Assembly: GCA_027886175.1 (NCBI GenBank)
Contig: JAJNNQ010000026.1
Coordinates: 30,398,001-30,462,000, forward strand
Length of the DNA: 64,000 nt
Source of the DNA: Phylloscopus collybita
Taxonomy: Eukaryota; Chordata; Aves; Passeriformes; Phylloscopidae
Direction: 5' to 3'
The position numbers and the translations under genes are program-made. Positions 35,941 through 46,390 of this stretch are shown here, piece by piece (position 1 is the stretch's first letter; each line of letters opens with the position of its first letter). The notes below the pieces were generated by a model. The model saw only the letters and a list, made by a program, of their open reading frames with translations. It made no database searches and had not been told where the DNA came from.

Positions 35941-38900
35941 CTAGCTCCCAGTAAATGCATCACAGTTTAATACATTCTACTTGCAGTTAAGATACCTGTA
36001 TTTCTTTAGCACTCACCTGCATAAATATAAAAATAAAATAATTTTAAAAGTTGCATCATACCATGCTTAACATAGAGGGTACCAAATTGCATTCAAAATT
36101 CATATGCAAAGCCCTTACTGCACCTTATAGAGATCGTTTCACACATCCTTGAAATGAAGACACTTTAGATAAAACTTAGCACCTGTTTAACAAAACACAG
36201 CAAACCTCACATAATGTTTTACTAGAAGAAAAAGAAATGGAGCGTCTAAATAAAATGCAGGGGGATTTACTGGCACAATGTAATTACTTGTGCTGGAATT
36301 TGTCCAGGACACTGCAGTTAAAGGTCCTACACTTACGGAAAATCCCACTAGCTATTTAATGGTTTCAAATGGTAGAGGCTGGGGCACAATTTGATGTCTG
36401 TAATAAAGTAGGTGATGAGAATCTCTGAAAGGTGTTTGAATCTGCTTTCACTCTGGTTTGAGGGTAGCACAGCAATTTCTGTTCTGTGCAGTTACTAATA
36501 TTAGCAAGAAAAAAGAAATGTTAGGTCTTCAGAAAGCTTTGTGATCCACTAAGGGCTATAAGTATTTTTTCTTGGTATTAGGCATACATAATATTGAAAG
36601 TATAAGGTATTAAAGGTCATGACTCAAAGAAGCACTGTCAGTAGGAGAAGCAAAATCATTAGGGAGACCAGGAAGAAAGTAAACCTTTCAGGGCTGTATT
36701 TCGAATATAGTCACATAGTAATTCTGCAAAATTCTGATCTGAAATGATAGCTCTGAAAATAGGATCTCTCTACTTAAGATACAATCCTAAAATCTTATTT
36801 GGGAAGAACCACATTACATACTGGAAAGAAGAGCTGGCAAGCAATATATGAATAATATTAATCTGTAGCAGGAACCTTTCCTCTATCTAGGAGAGAACTC
36901 ACAAATACTTAGGTCCCAGAAAAAGAAAAAACCTCTCTCTGATGTTGCTGTCTTAGCAGTGTGTATAATTGGAAAACTTATACATATTAACAGAATTTGG
37001 GAAATAATTTGGGAAAAATAATTTGGGAAAAATTAATCTCTTGCAAGTATTGAAAATTGTATGCTAATACTTTTTCATGGAATATAAATTAATCTTATGC
37101 AGATTCTACTAAATGAAGGACAAGACAGTACAAAAGATCATATATAAATAAACAGGTATGTTTTAGCAGGTGTTGAGCAGGAGTAGCTACAAAATTGTCT
37201 TCTCTATCTATATGTGTGCATGCACAGCTTTTTTTTGGGATTCAAAATATTATGAATGTCACAACACATTTTAACCCTTTGATATTGTTAGATTAATATT
37301 TTAATTTTGAAAATCAATTCTTATTAAATGTTCCATAAAAATCTTCCAGTATTCTTAAAAATTATTTTTTAAAGTTATTTTCTCCTCTTCTTTACAGTCA
37401 ATGCTGTTATAAACACATGTAAATCAGAATGTGAAAGAAAAACCTGGCATGTAGATTTTATTTTAAATTGTTCTTATCTAGCTCATTGTCTCCTCTGCAT
37501 GTTTTCAAGGCAGCTAATATAATTGCGTTGTTCCAATTTTCACAATATTTCAAGTAAAAAAGTAGAAACCCATTCCTTATTTTTCATCAAAGATAAATTG
37601 TGGGAACTGCCTTCTATTTTCTGGTGACTCATGAAAGAGACAGCTAGTTTAAGGGATTAAGTGTTTCAAAAATTTGGATGTCATCATCTCTGCATTGTAA
37701 AATAAGAAGTATACCCTGGAAATTAAAATGTGTCCTTGAAAATCTGCCTTAAATCTCATTGAATGGTAATGGTATCTATACTTGTAAGAAATGTTTTGTT
37801 TTTCTTTTTTAAATTCATACTCTAAAATGTACAGAAATGTCTTTAAAATAGACTTAAAATATGCCATTACCTCACTTTTTAAAATGGCAAATATACTCCA
37901 TATAAACTCTCGTTCTTCTCAAAGTTTTACCTTGTGTTCTTTGCTATAGAATGAACAAGAATAGTTTTAGTACTTCAGCTATTAGGAGGCTGAGTTTTAA
38001 ATATTATGTGTATCTTTAAGCCTGAGGTTCTTTTCTTCCTTTGGTTACTGATGAGGAAGGAAAGATACAGAACTCATAAGTTTTGTTGCAATTTCATGTT
38101 ATTGTTTTCCTTCATATATTCTTTTATGGCATTAGAATCAAGGATACTACATTATTGTTCATCTCTGACAAGAATTTCTTTTTATCCAAGTCATTTACTT
38201 TGACCAAATAACTTATGATTTCATAATGGCCATCAAACTATTATTACTACTGATTCTGAATATAAAAGACTACTTGCAGCTTCCTGATTAAAACATTTTT
38301 AAGTTAAATCCCTGCAGCTTTGCACCAGATTCTTTAATGCACATTGAATAAAAATAATTTTACAGAAAAAGATTCTTCATTGTTCATTAGAAAAAAAGTC
38401 AGATGAGTTGTTTTTTACTTGTTCTAAAGAATGGAAGGTAACTAGTTGCTATCAAAACCTCTGAAAAAATCTTACTATATTTACAGTGGTATGTTGGAAG
38501 AAAGTGCAGTGACTAAAAAATTGATAAGTCAAACAAATTTACTGCAGGTTTATGAAAAGAGAAAAAATCAGTCTCTGGTTCATATTTTTCTTTCTGAGAA
38601 AAAAATATAAAGTATTACTACAATGACTAGTTCTATTTTAAAGAGTTATTAATACTCTTCCTCTCTATGCACAGTTTGAGAGTTATGTGTAATACTGAGG
38701 ACTTAGCAGTTCTTTCAGAGTCTAACCAGAAATTCCACTTCTAGTTCTGTATATCCCACTTTACATTGAAATCCCACCACTCTATAACACAGGAATTAGT
38801 GTAGCAAAATTCTTGATCTACAATAGTTCATTGTTCCAGGTGAAGTCCTTTTGTAGAAAAAAGACTGGCTTTTTTTTCCTTCCCCTGCCTCTCCAAATCT

Positions 38901-39105
38901 GGATGATAAGAAGTGGCATTTTTCTCTGTTTTCTAACATGTTTCCTTCTATGTTTGTCTCAGATTGATAGAAATCTCTTGTCAGAGTGTGTTATGCCCAG
39001 CCCCTCAACACCTTTGTGGTGAGGTGATGGGCAGCACAGGAAGTTTGACTCTGGTCCAAGTCGTATCCTTCTTCTCCTAAATCCTTGCTACTTATTTTAC
39101 TCCAG
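35941..39105. other. Unique AT-rich sequence, no gene seen
   Basis: No exon or transposon recognised. A short tandem pattern AATAATTTGGGAAA repeats near 36995-37030. Confidence 0.5.
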
Positions 39106-39889
39106 TGGTGAGTTGATCCTGACTAGACTAGCAGATGCCCACTAAATCTGCTACATCAGTCCCCTCCTCAGCTGAAGAGGGAAGGAAAAATTATAAAAGA
39201 ATTCATGGGTTGAGAGGAGAGGATACAAAAAGATCACTTGCAAGTTAATCCCATGGGCAAAATAGGCTTGATTTGGGGAAAAAATTAATTTGTTACAAAT
39301 CAAGCCAGAGTAAGGTAATGAGAAATAAATCTTAAAACCCCTTCATCTTTCTGAGCTCACCCTCACTCCCGAATTCACCCTTTCGTCTACATAAGTGCAG
39401 GGAGATGGAGGTTATGGTCAGTTCATCACATGTTATCTCTGCAATTCCTCCCACTTATCCCCTTCATGCTTTGGCGTGGAGTCTTCAGAGGGCTGCTGGT
39501 GGATCTCTGCCCCATTGTGGCTGCACAGGAACAGTCTGCATCACCACGGGCTTCCAAAGTAATCTCTGCTCCAGTGTCTGGAACATATATCATCCCTTCT
39601 TCTTCACTGGCCTTGGTGTCTGCAGAACCCTTGATTTCACAGATTTACTCTTCTCTCTCTCACTGCTATTGTTTGTGCTACAGGGATTTTTCTTCCCCAT
39701 CTTAAATACATTAGCCCAGACGTACTGTTATGTCTCCTATGGGCTTGACCTTGCCCAGCTGAAGGTCCGCCTTGGAGCTGGCTGCCATTGGCTCTGCTGG
39801 ACATGGGGGGAGCTTCTTGCAGCCTCTCACAGAAGCCACTCCTCTGGCCTCCCCTCACTGCCAAAACCTTGCCACTCAAAACCAGTGCA
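39106..39889 (-). mobile_element. Long-LTR ERV family, nearly both ends present (copy D)
   Basis: On the plus strand it runs from TGGTGAGTTGATCCTG to CTCAAAACCAGTGCA, so on the minus strand it is a TG...CA LTR of 784 bp. Landmarks shared with copy A are GATGCCCACTAAATCTGC, ATGGGCAAAATAGGCTTG, GAGTAAGGTAATGAGAAATAA and GTCAGTTCATCACATG. Landmarks shared with copy C, in complement, are GGACATGGGGGGAGCTTC and CTGCCAAAACCTTGCCACTC. It is about 500 bp shorter than the full family length I recall; the missing part is the internal array of CATGGTGGAGC-type sentences around 39440-39530. Long open frames over it (such as 39405-39992 plus) are incidental. Confidence 0.8.
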
Positions 39890-40650
39890 TGTCTACAGTT
39901 CCTTGCTTCTACTTCTCCTCTGCACTGGTATGGGTTACTTTATGTGCTGTAATCCCCTCAGGTGTCCCTGCTCTGGCATGGATCAGCTATGACTCCAGTC
40001 TTCTCAGAAGAAATTGTCCTTATGGCATGGGTCTCCTTCCAAGACTGGGCATCCAGCTGTGAGCCCAAAAGTGTCCTTTCCACTGTGTCTCTCTGCTTCG
40101 TCCTTCATTTTCTCCAAAACTCTGTCTCTACACAGTTCTCCTCTGGTGTTCTCTTTTGTGCTCCTGCCCATGTTCCCTCTGATAGTTTCCTTTGCTGTTT
40201 CCTGACTTCCTTCAACTTGTTTCTCCTTTCATATGTTCCCACATATAAGTCCACATGAGTCCTCATATCTCCTCACATGGGTCCAGATCTCCTGCTCCTC
40301 ACTGCTTCCACCGTCTTATTTATATCTCATGAGTGGTACTAAGTGTTCCCCTCACCAGATGCAGCTGTGGGAGAGCAGGGTGTTTTCAACCACTGCAGAG
40401 CCAAGAGCTCATGTTCTCCTCCTACAATGGTGTTAATCTGAGAGGCAAGAGCAGAGGTACATCATGGTCTCACTTCTGAGAAGGATTAACAGGCACGTGA
40501 CAGGAAAGAGCTCTGCTCCTGTCCATTCAAAATTCAGGAAGGGTAGGACTATAGAGATGGAAAATGCTGGTATCCAAATGCAGCAACATGTGAGAGCAGC
40601 ACTGCCTGATATTTCCCAGACCTGCATGACATCTTCCAATTATTATTGCT
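39890..40650. other. Pyrimidine-rich block adjoining the LTR, probably repeat-derived
   Basis: C/T-rich on the plus strand and contiguous with the LTR end. Its texture (CACATGAGTCCTCATATCTCC, CCAAGACTGGGCATCCAGC) is that of an old interspersed repeat rather than host coding sequence. On the minus strand it would precede the LTR start, so it could be flanking DNA, another ERV or an internal 3' region. Several overlapping open frames of 60-100 codons show no domain. Confidence 0.4.
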
Positions 40651-41379
40651 TATGAGAAAAAACAGATACAGATAAACACATAGTACTTGATTTGATTTTA
40701 TGAAAGAAAGAGTATGAAAATAGATGCCATTAAGATCATAAATCACATTATGTAGCAGATACAAATAAAGAACTTATACACACTGTGTAATGAAAACCAT
40801 TTGTTAAAGCAGAAATACTTACATTTTACAGAGAAACTGCAATACATAATTTAAAATGCATTCTAAAATGCATCTCTTTATAATATAACAGGTCCACCAT
40901 GTGGACAATTTTCAGGTAAAATATTTTCTTAGACTCAAAGTATATTGCATTAATAATTGAGAGAAATATATAACTCTCTATATTTTTCATATAAAACCTG
41001 GCAATCCCAAAAGTTAGGAAATTCATTAAATTTCATTGCTTAGCCTTAGCCTTCTTTCTATCTATCTATCATAACCTCAGTCATGGGTCACTAGTTCATG
41101 TTTTGTTATGGCCATTAGAGCTGTTTGATCCTGACTTGTTAACAATAGCACATTGTTACTTCTGCTGCATCTTATATACAAGATGCACTACAGTTCTGCT
41201 GGAAGAGAGTTTACATTTTGGAAGAAAACAGTTTAATAGTTATTCAAAAAATATAAATTGGTAAGGAAGATACATAAGCTGAAATACTACTAAATAGCGG
41301 CTCTTTTATTTAACTCCTACAGGAAAAAGAAAAAATAGACTTTTTAGACTTTCTATGTTTAATGTGCCTTTGAAACAGA
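40651..41379. other. Unique AT-rich sequence, no gene seen
   Basis: Nothing recognised apart from a short CTAT run near 41059-41071. Confidence 0.5.
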
Positions 41380-41660
41380 GGGTTTACATATGTTATTTCC
41401 TCAACTGGCTCGCCACATTGTCTGGGAAAGTGTTTTTTGGCCTAAAGCAAAGCTGTGACAGAGATTATGTTAACAAAGAAAGGGATAGTTATGGCCAGGA
41501 GCTCAATCTCATGCCTCTGTTTATTAACTCATATTGATGAAGCAATAGACTTTATGGCCAAAAGCCCTGTTATGATTATTCACTCTGTCATTTTGCCTAA
41601 TGCTGGTCTTTAGGCAGCAATCAATTAAATTTTTATTCATTTTTTGCTACTAATCTATTA
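41380..41660. other. Candidate conserved non-coding element
   Basis: Non-repetitive, low in simple sequence, with AT-rich homeodomain-type words (TTAACTCATATTGATGAAGC, TTATGATTATTCACTC, CAATCAATTAAATTTTTATT). A 60-codon frame covers part but no domain is visible. The call is by texture only. Confidence 0.25.
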
Positions 41661-41775
41661 CATATTTCTTACAAAGGAATTGAGACCTGCAAAAAATTAT
41701 CAAGTGATTCTTGATTCAGGTATTTTCCCATATTGACAGTGCCATAAAGTTTTGACTATTGAGTTCTTTATTCAT

Positions 41776-43190
41776 TGAATCACAGAATCATAGAATTATG
41801 GAATCAAGGAATCATAGAATCATGGAATCATAGATAGGCTTGGGTTGGAAGGAATGCAAAAGACCTTGTTGCAGGACCTTGCACTTAGTTGTGTTAAACC
41901 ACATGAGATTCCCACGGGCCACTTCTTGAGCTTGTACAGGTCCCTTTGGATGACATCCTGTTCTTCAGGTGTGTCAATCACACCACTCAGTTCATTGTCA
42001 TCTACAGATTTGCTGAGCATGAACTTGATCTTTTTGTCCATGCCATTAACTAATTTATTAAATTACACTGGTTCCAATACAAACCCCTGAGGGAAACCAC
42101 CTGTCAGTGATCTTCATGTAGATTCTGAGCTGTTGACCCTTACCCTCTGGATGGTACCATTCAATTATTTTCTTATCCGTGTAACACTTCACCCTTGGTT
42201 AAGTTGTGATGATTGTCTTGAATCTCTTCCTTGTTCTCCTTGTGCCTCAGCACAGATTCCAAGAGGATCTGTTCCATGATCTTTCCATGCACAGAGTAGA
42301 CTATAGACAGGTCTGTCGTTCCAAGGGTCTTCCTTTCTACCATTTCCAAAGATAAATGTTTCCCCTTTTCCAGTAACTGTGTCTTCACCTGGCTGCTATA
42401 ACTTTTCAAATATTATAAAGAGCGGCTTGGCAACTGCATTGGCCAGTTCCCTTAGGACTCTGGGATGTGTCTCATAAGGTCCCATAAAATTATGCACATT
42501 CAAGCTCTTCAGGTGGTCATGAACCTGATCTTTATTTACAAGGAAACCCCTTTCCTCCCTCAATCTCCATCCACTCGAGAGGTGAGAGAGTTGTCAACTG
42601 AATACTGAGGTCAAAAAGTTGTTGAGTACCTCAGGCTTTTCCTCATTCACTGTTACCAGTTTTTGAGCATTGTTTCAGCAGGGGTACACCTTCTTCGATC
42701 TTTCTTTTCTGGTTAACATATCTGCAGAGGCTCATTATTTGTATTCCTTGCCAGGTTTAGTTCCAGCTTCTCACCTCCTCCTTACACAACTGAACTTCAC
42801 CTCTATACCCTCCCCAGGTTATTGTTCTTGTTTCTACTGCCTGTGCATTTACTCCTGGTATTGCTAGCAGCTCTTTCACTCTATGGAAGACTTCCTTAAA
42901 GATCTGTCAGCTCTATTCCACTCTTTTGTCCCTGATGGCAGTCTTCCTGGGGGATCCTGTTGACTATCTCCTAGAAGAAGAGGTGGATATTCACTTTCCT
43001 AAAGTTGAGGGGCCTAAATTTATACCTTACCTGGCCCATATTTCTCAGGGTTGCAAGTCCCACCAATGTATGATCACAGCCCAGGCTGCCTCCAATCACA
43101 ATGTCCCCTCCTAGCTCCCTCCTATTTGTGACCATCACATCCACTATCTTCTGAGTCTATTACCTGGCTCAAGAGTTATTGTTTTGGCTC
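41776..43190 (-). mobile_element. CR1 LINE, multiply deleted (3' tail, RT parts, linker, endonuclease end)
   Basis: At the left end is an expanded octamer tail (GAATCATAGAATTATGGAATC repeated) and GGCTTGGGTTGGAAGG. At about 41860 the sequence jumps from the 3' UTR directly into reverse-transcriptase sequence (GGACCTTGCACTTAG), so the ORF2 C-terminus is missing. The RT core is also cut: at about 42180, after the HGFTKG-like end of 42173-42409, the frame resumes near the [13 protein letters not shown] segment, losing the motif with the first catalytic Asp. The FADDT box is now SVDDN. From 42410 the element continues through the ORF2 linker to the end of the endonuclease (GATCACAGCCCAGGCTGCC at 43073). 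Stops and frameshifts are frequent; nothing here is functional. Confidence 0.87.
42173..42409 (-). pseudogene. CR1 reverse transcriptase remnant (N-terminal RT motifs)
   Basis: A 78-codon open piece of CR1 ORF2. SVHGKIMEQILLESVLRHKE corresponds to the family motif usually read as SVPGKIMEQI, and NLTKG to the HGFTKG box at the end. It belongs to the deleted element at 41776-43190 and is not a separate gene. A second piece of the same RT lies at 41820-42041, with TPEEQDVIQRDLYKLKKW matching the region after the catalytic FADD box. Confidence 0.75.
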
Positions 43191-44335
43191 TTAAAAAGTG
43201 TCTAATTTCAAGTTTCATTTTTGTCTAAAATAATTTTACATACTGTGCTTCGTACTTGTCTTGCTATTGCTCATATATTCTGCATTGAGAAGTCTTCTCA
43301 CAAATGTATCCTTTTCTATATGTTTTTAGATAGATTATGATTTTTTTTGTCTTCTCTCCAAAATGCCCATGCAAACTGTGGGTGAAATCCAGCTCTAGAC
43401 TCAGATATCTGTACCCAGATATCTGTAATGTAGGTATCTACGTGCAGACATGATAGATGTCTAAGCTTTTGTCAGTCTGTAGTGGTCTAAACAACACAAA
43501 TGCTCCTAATGAAGTCTTCATGTAGATGTGTCTATTTTAGAATGAGCTAAAAAATCCCTCTGTATGCATCAATTATATTGATCAAAGCCCCAGACTGGTT
43601 GTACAATTATAAGTATCTCATGGTATTTTAGACACCCTAAGGCATCAGAGATACCCATACAGGAATGACAAATGTTACACAGGACATGCAGGAGAGATGC
43701 AACCACCTAGAGTGATACCTAGAGGGCAATACACATAGAGAATTCAGTCATTCCTAAAATACATACTGAATATAAAGTAAGCTTAATCATTTAGTTCACT
43801 TGTAGAAATCTACATTACAGATACCATAATTGTACATGCTTGTATCCAATGCAACCCAACTTGCAAAGCCTAAATCCAAACTTATATGAAACTCTATTTT
43901 AGTTCTTGTATCACTTTTGCAAATTGTTCTCAATCAATTCTTAAAATAAATTTTTGACTGTGAAATACTAACAGGGGTTTTATCAGTGCTGAGTAAAATC
44001 AATGCTCCTTTTTTTCCTGCTTAACAATCCATACTTCTATAGAGGACCCCTTTATTCTTTTATTGTTGATGTTGCCTTGTGTAGTTGAACTTCCATGATC
44101 TTCTAAATCCTTTTTCAGAATAATGTCTTTTCACTGTCCATTTAACTATATTGAAATGAAAAGCATTTACAGAAGGTCAACTTTTTCCCCGAAGTGTTGT
44201 GGCACTCTTCCTCACATACCAAAAGCAAGAATCTTCAATAAACTAGGAATTAAAGCTAGTGCAGTGTTTGAAGGCTAAAGAACTTTCTGCTTCCAAGAGC
44301 TTTACCAACTGGGATAATCTGGGTAAGGATTTCAC
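43191..44335. other. Unique sequence between two CR1 elements
   Basis: No exon or repeat recognised. AT-rich with a T-run near 43341. Confidence 0.5.
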
Positions 44336-44442
44336 ACAATCACAGAATCACTAGATTGGAAGAGACCTTCAAGATCATCGAGTCCAACACATGCCCTAAC
44401 ACTTCAACTAAACCATAGCACCGAGTGCCATATCCAAACTTT

Positions 44443-44694
44443 TTAAACACATCCAGGGATGGTGACTCCACCACCTCCCCTGGCAGACAATTCCTTTATC
44501 ACCCTTTCCATTAAAAACTTCTTCCTAATATCCAATCTATATTTTTCTTGGCAAAGCTTAAGACTGTGTTCTCTCATTTTGTCAGTTGCTGCCTGGAGAA
44601 AGAGACCAACCCCCATCTGACTAGAGCCACCTTTCAGGAAGTTGTAGAGAGTGATAATGTCACCCCTGAGTCTCCTTTTCTCCAGACTAAACAA
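44443..44694 (-). pseudogene. CR1 ORF2 C-terminus, frameshifted
   Basis: Residues 1-68 follow the ORF2 C-terminal region, with [20 protein letters not shown] near the start and YRLDIRKKF near 52-60. The HWN motif after ERVIK is lost because the frame shifts into ELSARGG. The family reading continues in another frame to the left. Confidence 0.75.
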
Positions 44695-45036
44695 GCCCAG
44701 CTCCTTCAGTCATTCCTCACAGGGTTTGTGCTCCGAGCCCATCACCAGCCTCCTTGCCTCCTCTGGATGTGCTCAAGTGTCTCAATGCCCTTCCTGAACT
44801 GAGGGGCTCAGAACTGGACACAGCACTCGAGGTGTGGCCTCACCAGTGCTGAGTACAAGGGGGGAAAGACCTCCTTGCTCCTGCTGGCCATACTATTCCT
44901 GATACAAGCCAGGATGCCATTGGCCTTCTTGGCCACCTGGGCACACTGCTGGCTCATGTTCAGTTGCTGTCACCAGAACCGTGAGGTCCCTTTCTGCCTC
45001 GGCACTGTCCAGCCACACCATCCCCAGCCTATAACA

Positions 45037-45336
45037 TTACAGGGGGTTATTGTGGCCAAAGTGCAGGACTTGGCACTTGGACTTATTAAACCTCATCCTA
45101 TTGGATTCCACCCATCCATCCAATTGCTCCAGGTCTCTCTGCAGAGCCCTTCTACCTTCCAACAGATCAACACATGCTCCCAGCATAGTGTCATCTGCAA
45201 ATTTATTAACGAAAGATTCAATACTCTCATCCATGTAATCAATAAAAGTATTAAACAAAACTGGCCCCAGCACAGACCCCTGAGGGACACCACTGGTGAT
45301 TGGCTGCCAGCTGGATGCAGCACCATTCACCACCAC
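45037..45336 (-). pseudogene. CR1 reverse transcriptase core, catalytic half
   Basis: A 99-codon open part of ORF2 with [15 protein letters not shown] at residues 15-29 and the catalytic FADDT box intact at 46-50, followed by [10 protein letters not shown] and [13 protein letters not shown]. Immediately upstream on the minus strand (plus 45421-45480), the other catalytic motif, normally YLDFSKAFD, reads YLHFRKAFD, so the first catalytic Asp is a His. Together with the frame breaks this predicts an inactive enzyme. Confidence 0.85.
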
Positions 45337-45503
45337 TCTCTGGGCTCAGCCATCCAGCCAGTTCCTAACCCAGCAAAGAGTGCTCCTGTCCAAGCCATGG
45401 GCTGCCAGCTTTTCCAGGAGTGTGCTGTGGGAGACAGTGTCAAAGGCCTTCCTGAAATGCAAATAGACAATCTCCATAGCCTTTCCCACATCCACCAGGC
45501 AAG

Positions 45504-45707
45504 TCACCTGGTCATAAAAGGAGATCTATCCCTCCTAAACCCATACTGTCTGGGTCTGATACCCTGGCCATCCTGTAAGTGCTGCATGATCACACTCAGT
45601 ATAAACTGCTCCATTACCTTACCAGGTACTGAGGACAGGCTACCTGGCCTATAATTACCGGGATCCTCCTTCCCACCCTTTTTGCAAATGGCTGACACAC
45701 TGGCCAA
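45504..45707 (-). pseudogene. CR1 reverse transcriptase N-terminal motifs
   Basis: The 68-residue piece contains KKGGKEDPGNYRP, SSVPGKVMEQFIL and a YGFRRDRS version of the HGF box. These are RT motifs 0-2a of the CR1 clade. It connects, with frame breaks, to the segments at 45037-45336 and 45747-45992. Confidence 0.82.
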
Positions 45708-45746
45708 CTTCCAGTCATCTGGAACCTCACCAGTGAGCCAGGACTG

Positions 45747-45992
45747 TTAGTAAATAATGGAGAGCAGCTTCTCAAGCTCATCTGCCAGGTCCCTCAACAC
45801 CCTAGGATGGATCTCATCTGGGCCCATAAATTTATGACTATCCAAGTGGCTCAGCAGTTCTCTGACTGCCTCCTCCTGGATAACAGGGGGACCATTCTGC
45901 TCCCTGACACCATCTACCAACCCAGGAGGGCAGTCATCCTGAGGACAAGCTGTCTTCCCACTAAAGGCTGAGGCAAAGAAGACATTAAGCAC
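45747..45992 (-). pseudogene. CR1 ORF2 linker between endonuclease and RT
   Basis: LNVFFASAFSGKT at the start and LDSHKFMGPDEIHPRVLRDL in the middle are the hallmark CR1 linker just before the RT. It ends LLSIIY followed by a stop where the family reads on with QSW. Confidence 0.82.
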
Positions 45993-46390
45993 TTCTGCCT
46001 TCTCCTCACCTGCAGTTACTAAGTTTCCGTATCCAGTAGAGAAAAAGTTGCTCTTACTGTTCGTTTTCTTTTGCCATTAATTTTGCCATGCTTTATATTT
46101 ATAAAAACATTTTTTATTATCCATTACAAAAGTTTGCCAAATTAAGTTAAAACTGGGGTTTGGCCTCCCTAATTTTTTTTTTTTTTCCTACATTCCCTAC
46201 CAATTCCTTTGAATACTTCCTGAAAGACCTGACCCTCCTTCCAAAGATGATACATCCTCTTTTTATTCCTAAGTTCCTTTGAAACCTTGTTGCCCATCCA
46301 GGCTGGATGCACATAGCATTTGACAAGCTCTTTCTTTTAGAAACTTTCTTCAAAACATGTTTACCACTAGAGATTTTTGAGCCAAAAATA

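Larger units (their letters stand above)
44336..46390 (-). mobile_element. CR1 LINE, about 2 kb, linker through RT to 3' end
   Basis: The longest continuous transposon here. The plus strand opens with AATCACAGAATCACTAGATTG and the GAGACCTTCAAGATCATCG 3' UTR, then holds the complete reverse-transcriptase region and ends in the ORF2 linker, where the minus strand encodes MGNKVSKELRNKKRMY near 46260-46310. The endonuclease and 5' part are absent, as is usual for 5'-truncated LINE insertions. It lies 1.1 kb from, and in the same orientation as, the CR1 at 41776-43190, but the two retain different parts and belong to different subfamilies by wording. Confidence 0.92.

Noticed and set aside
39405..39992. 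195-codon open frame on the plus strand
   Set aside because: It lies antisense to an LTR and continues into unassigned repeat-like DNA; overlapping frames of similar length show it is incidental.
44875..45654. 259-codon open frame on the plus strand
   Set aside because: It is the antisense shadow of the CR1 reverse transcriptase, whose motifs read clearly on the minus strand.
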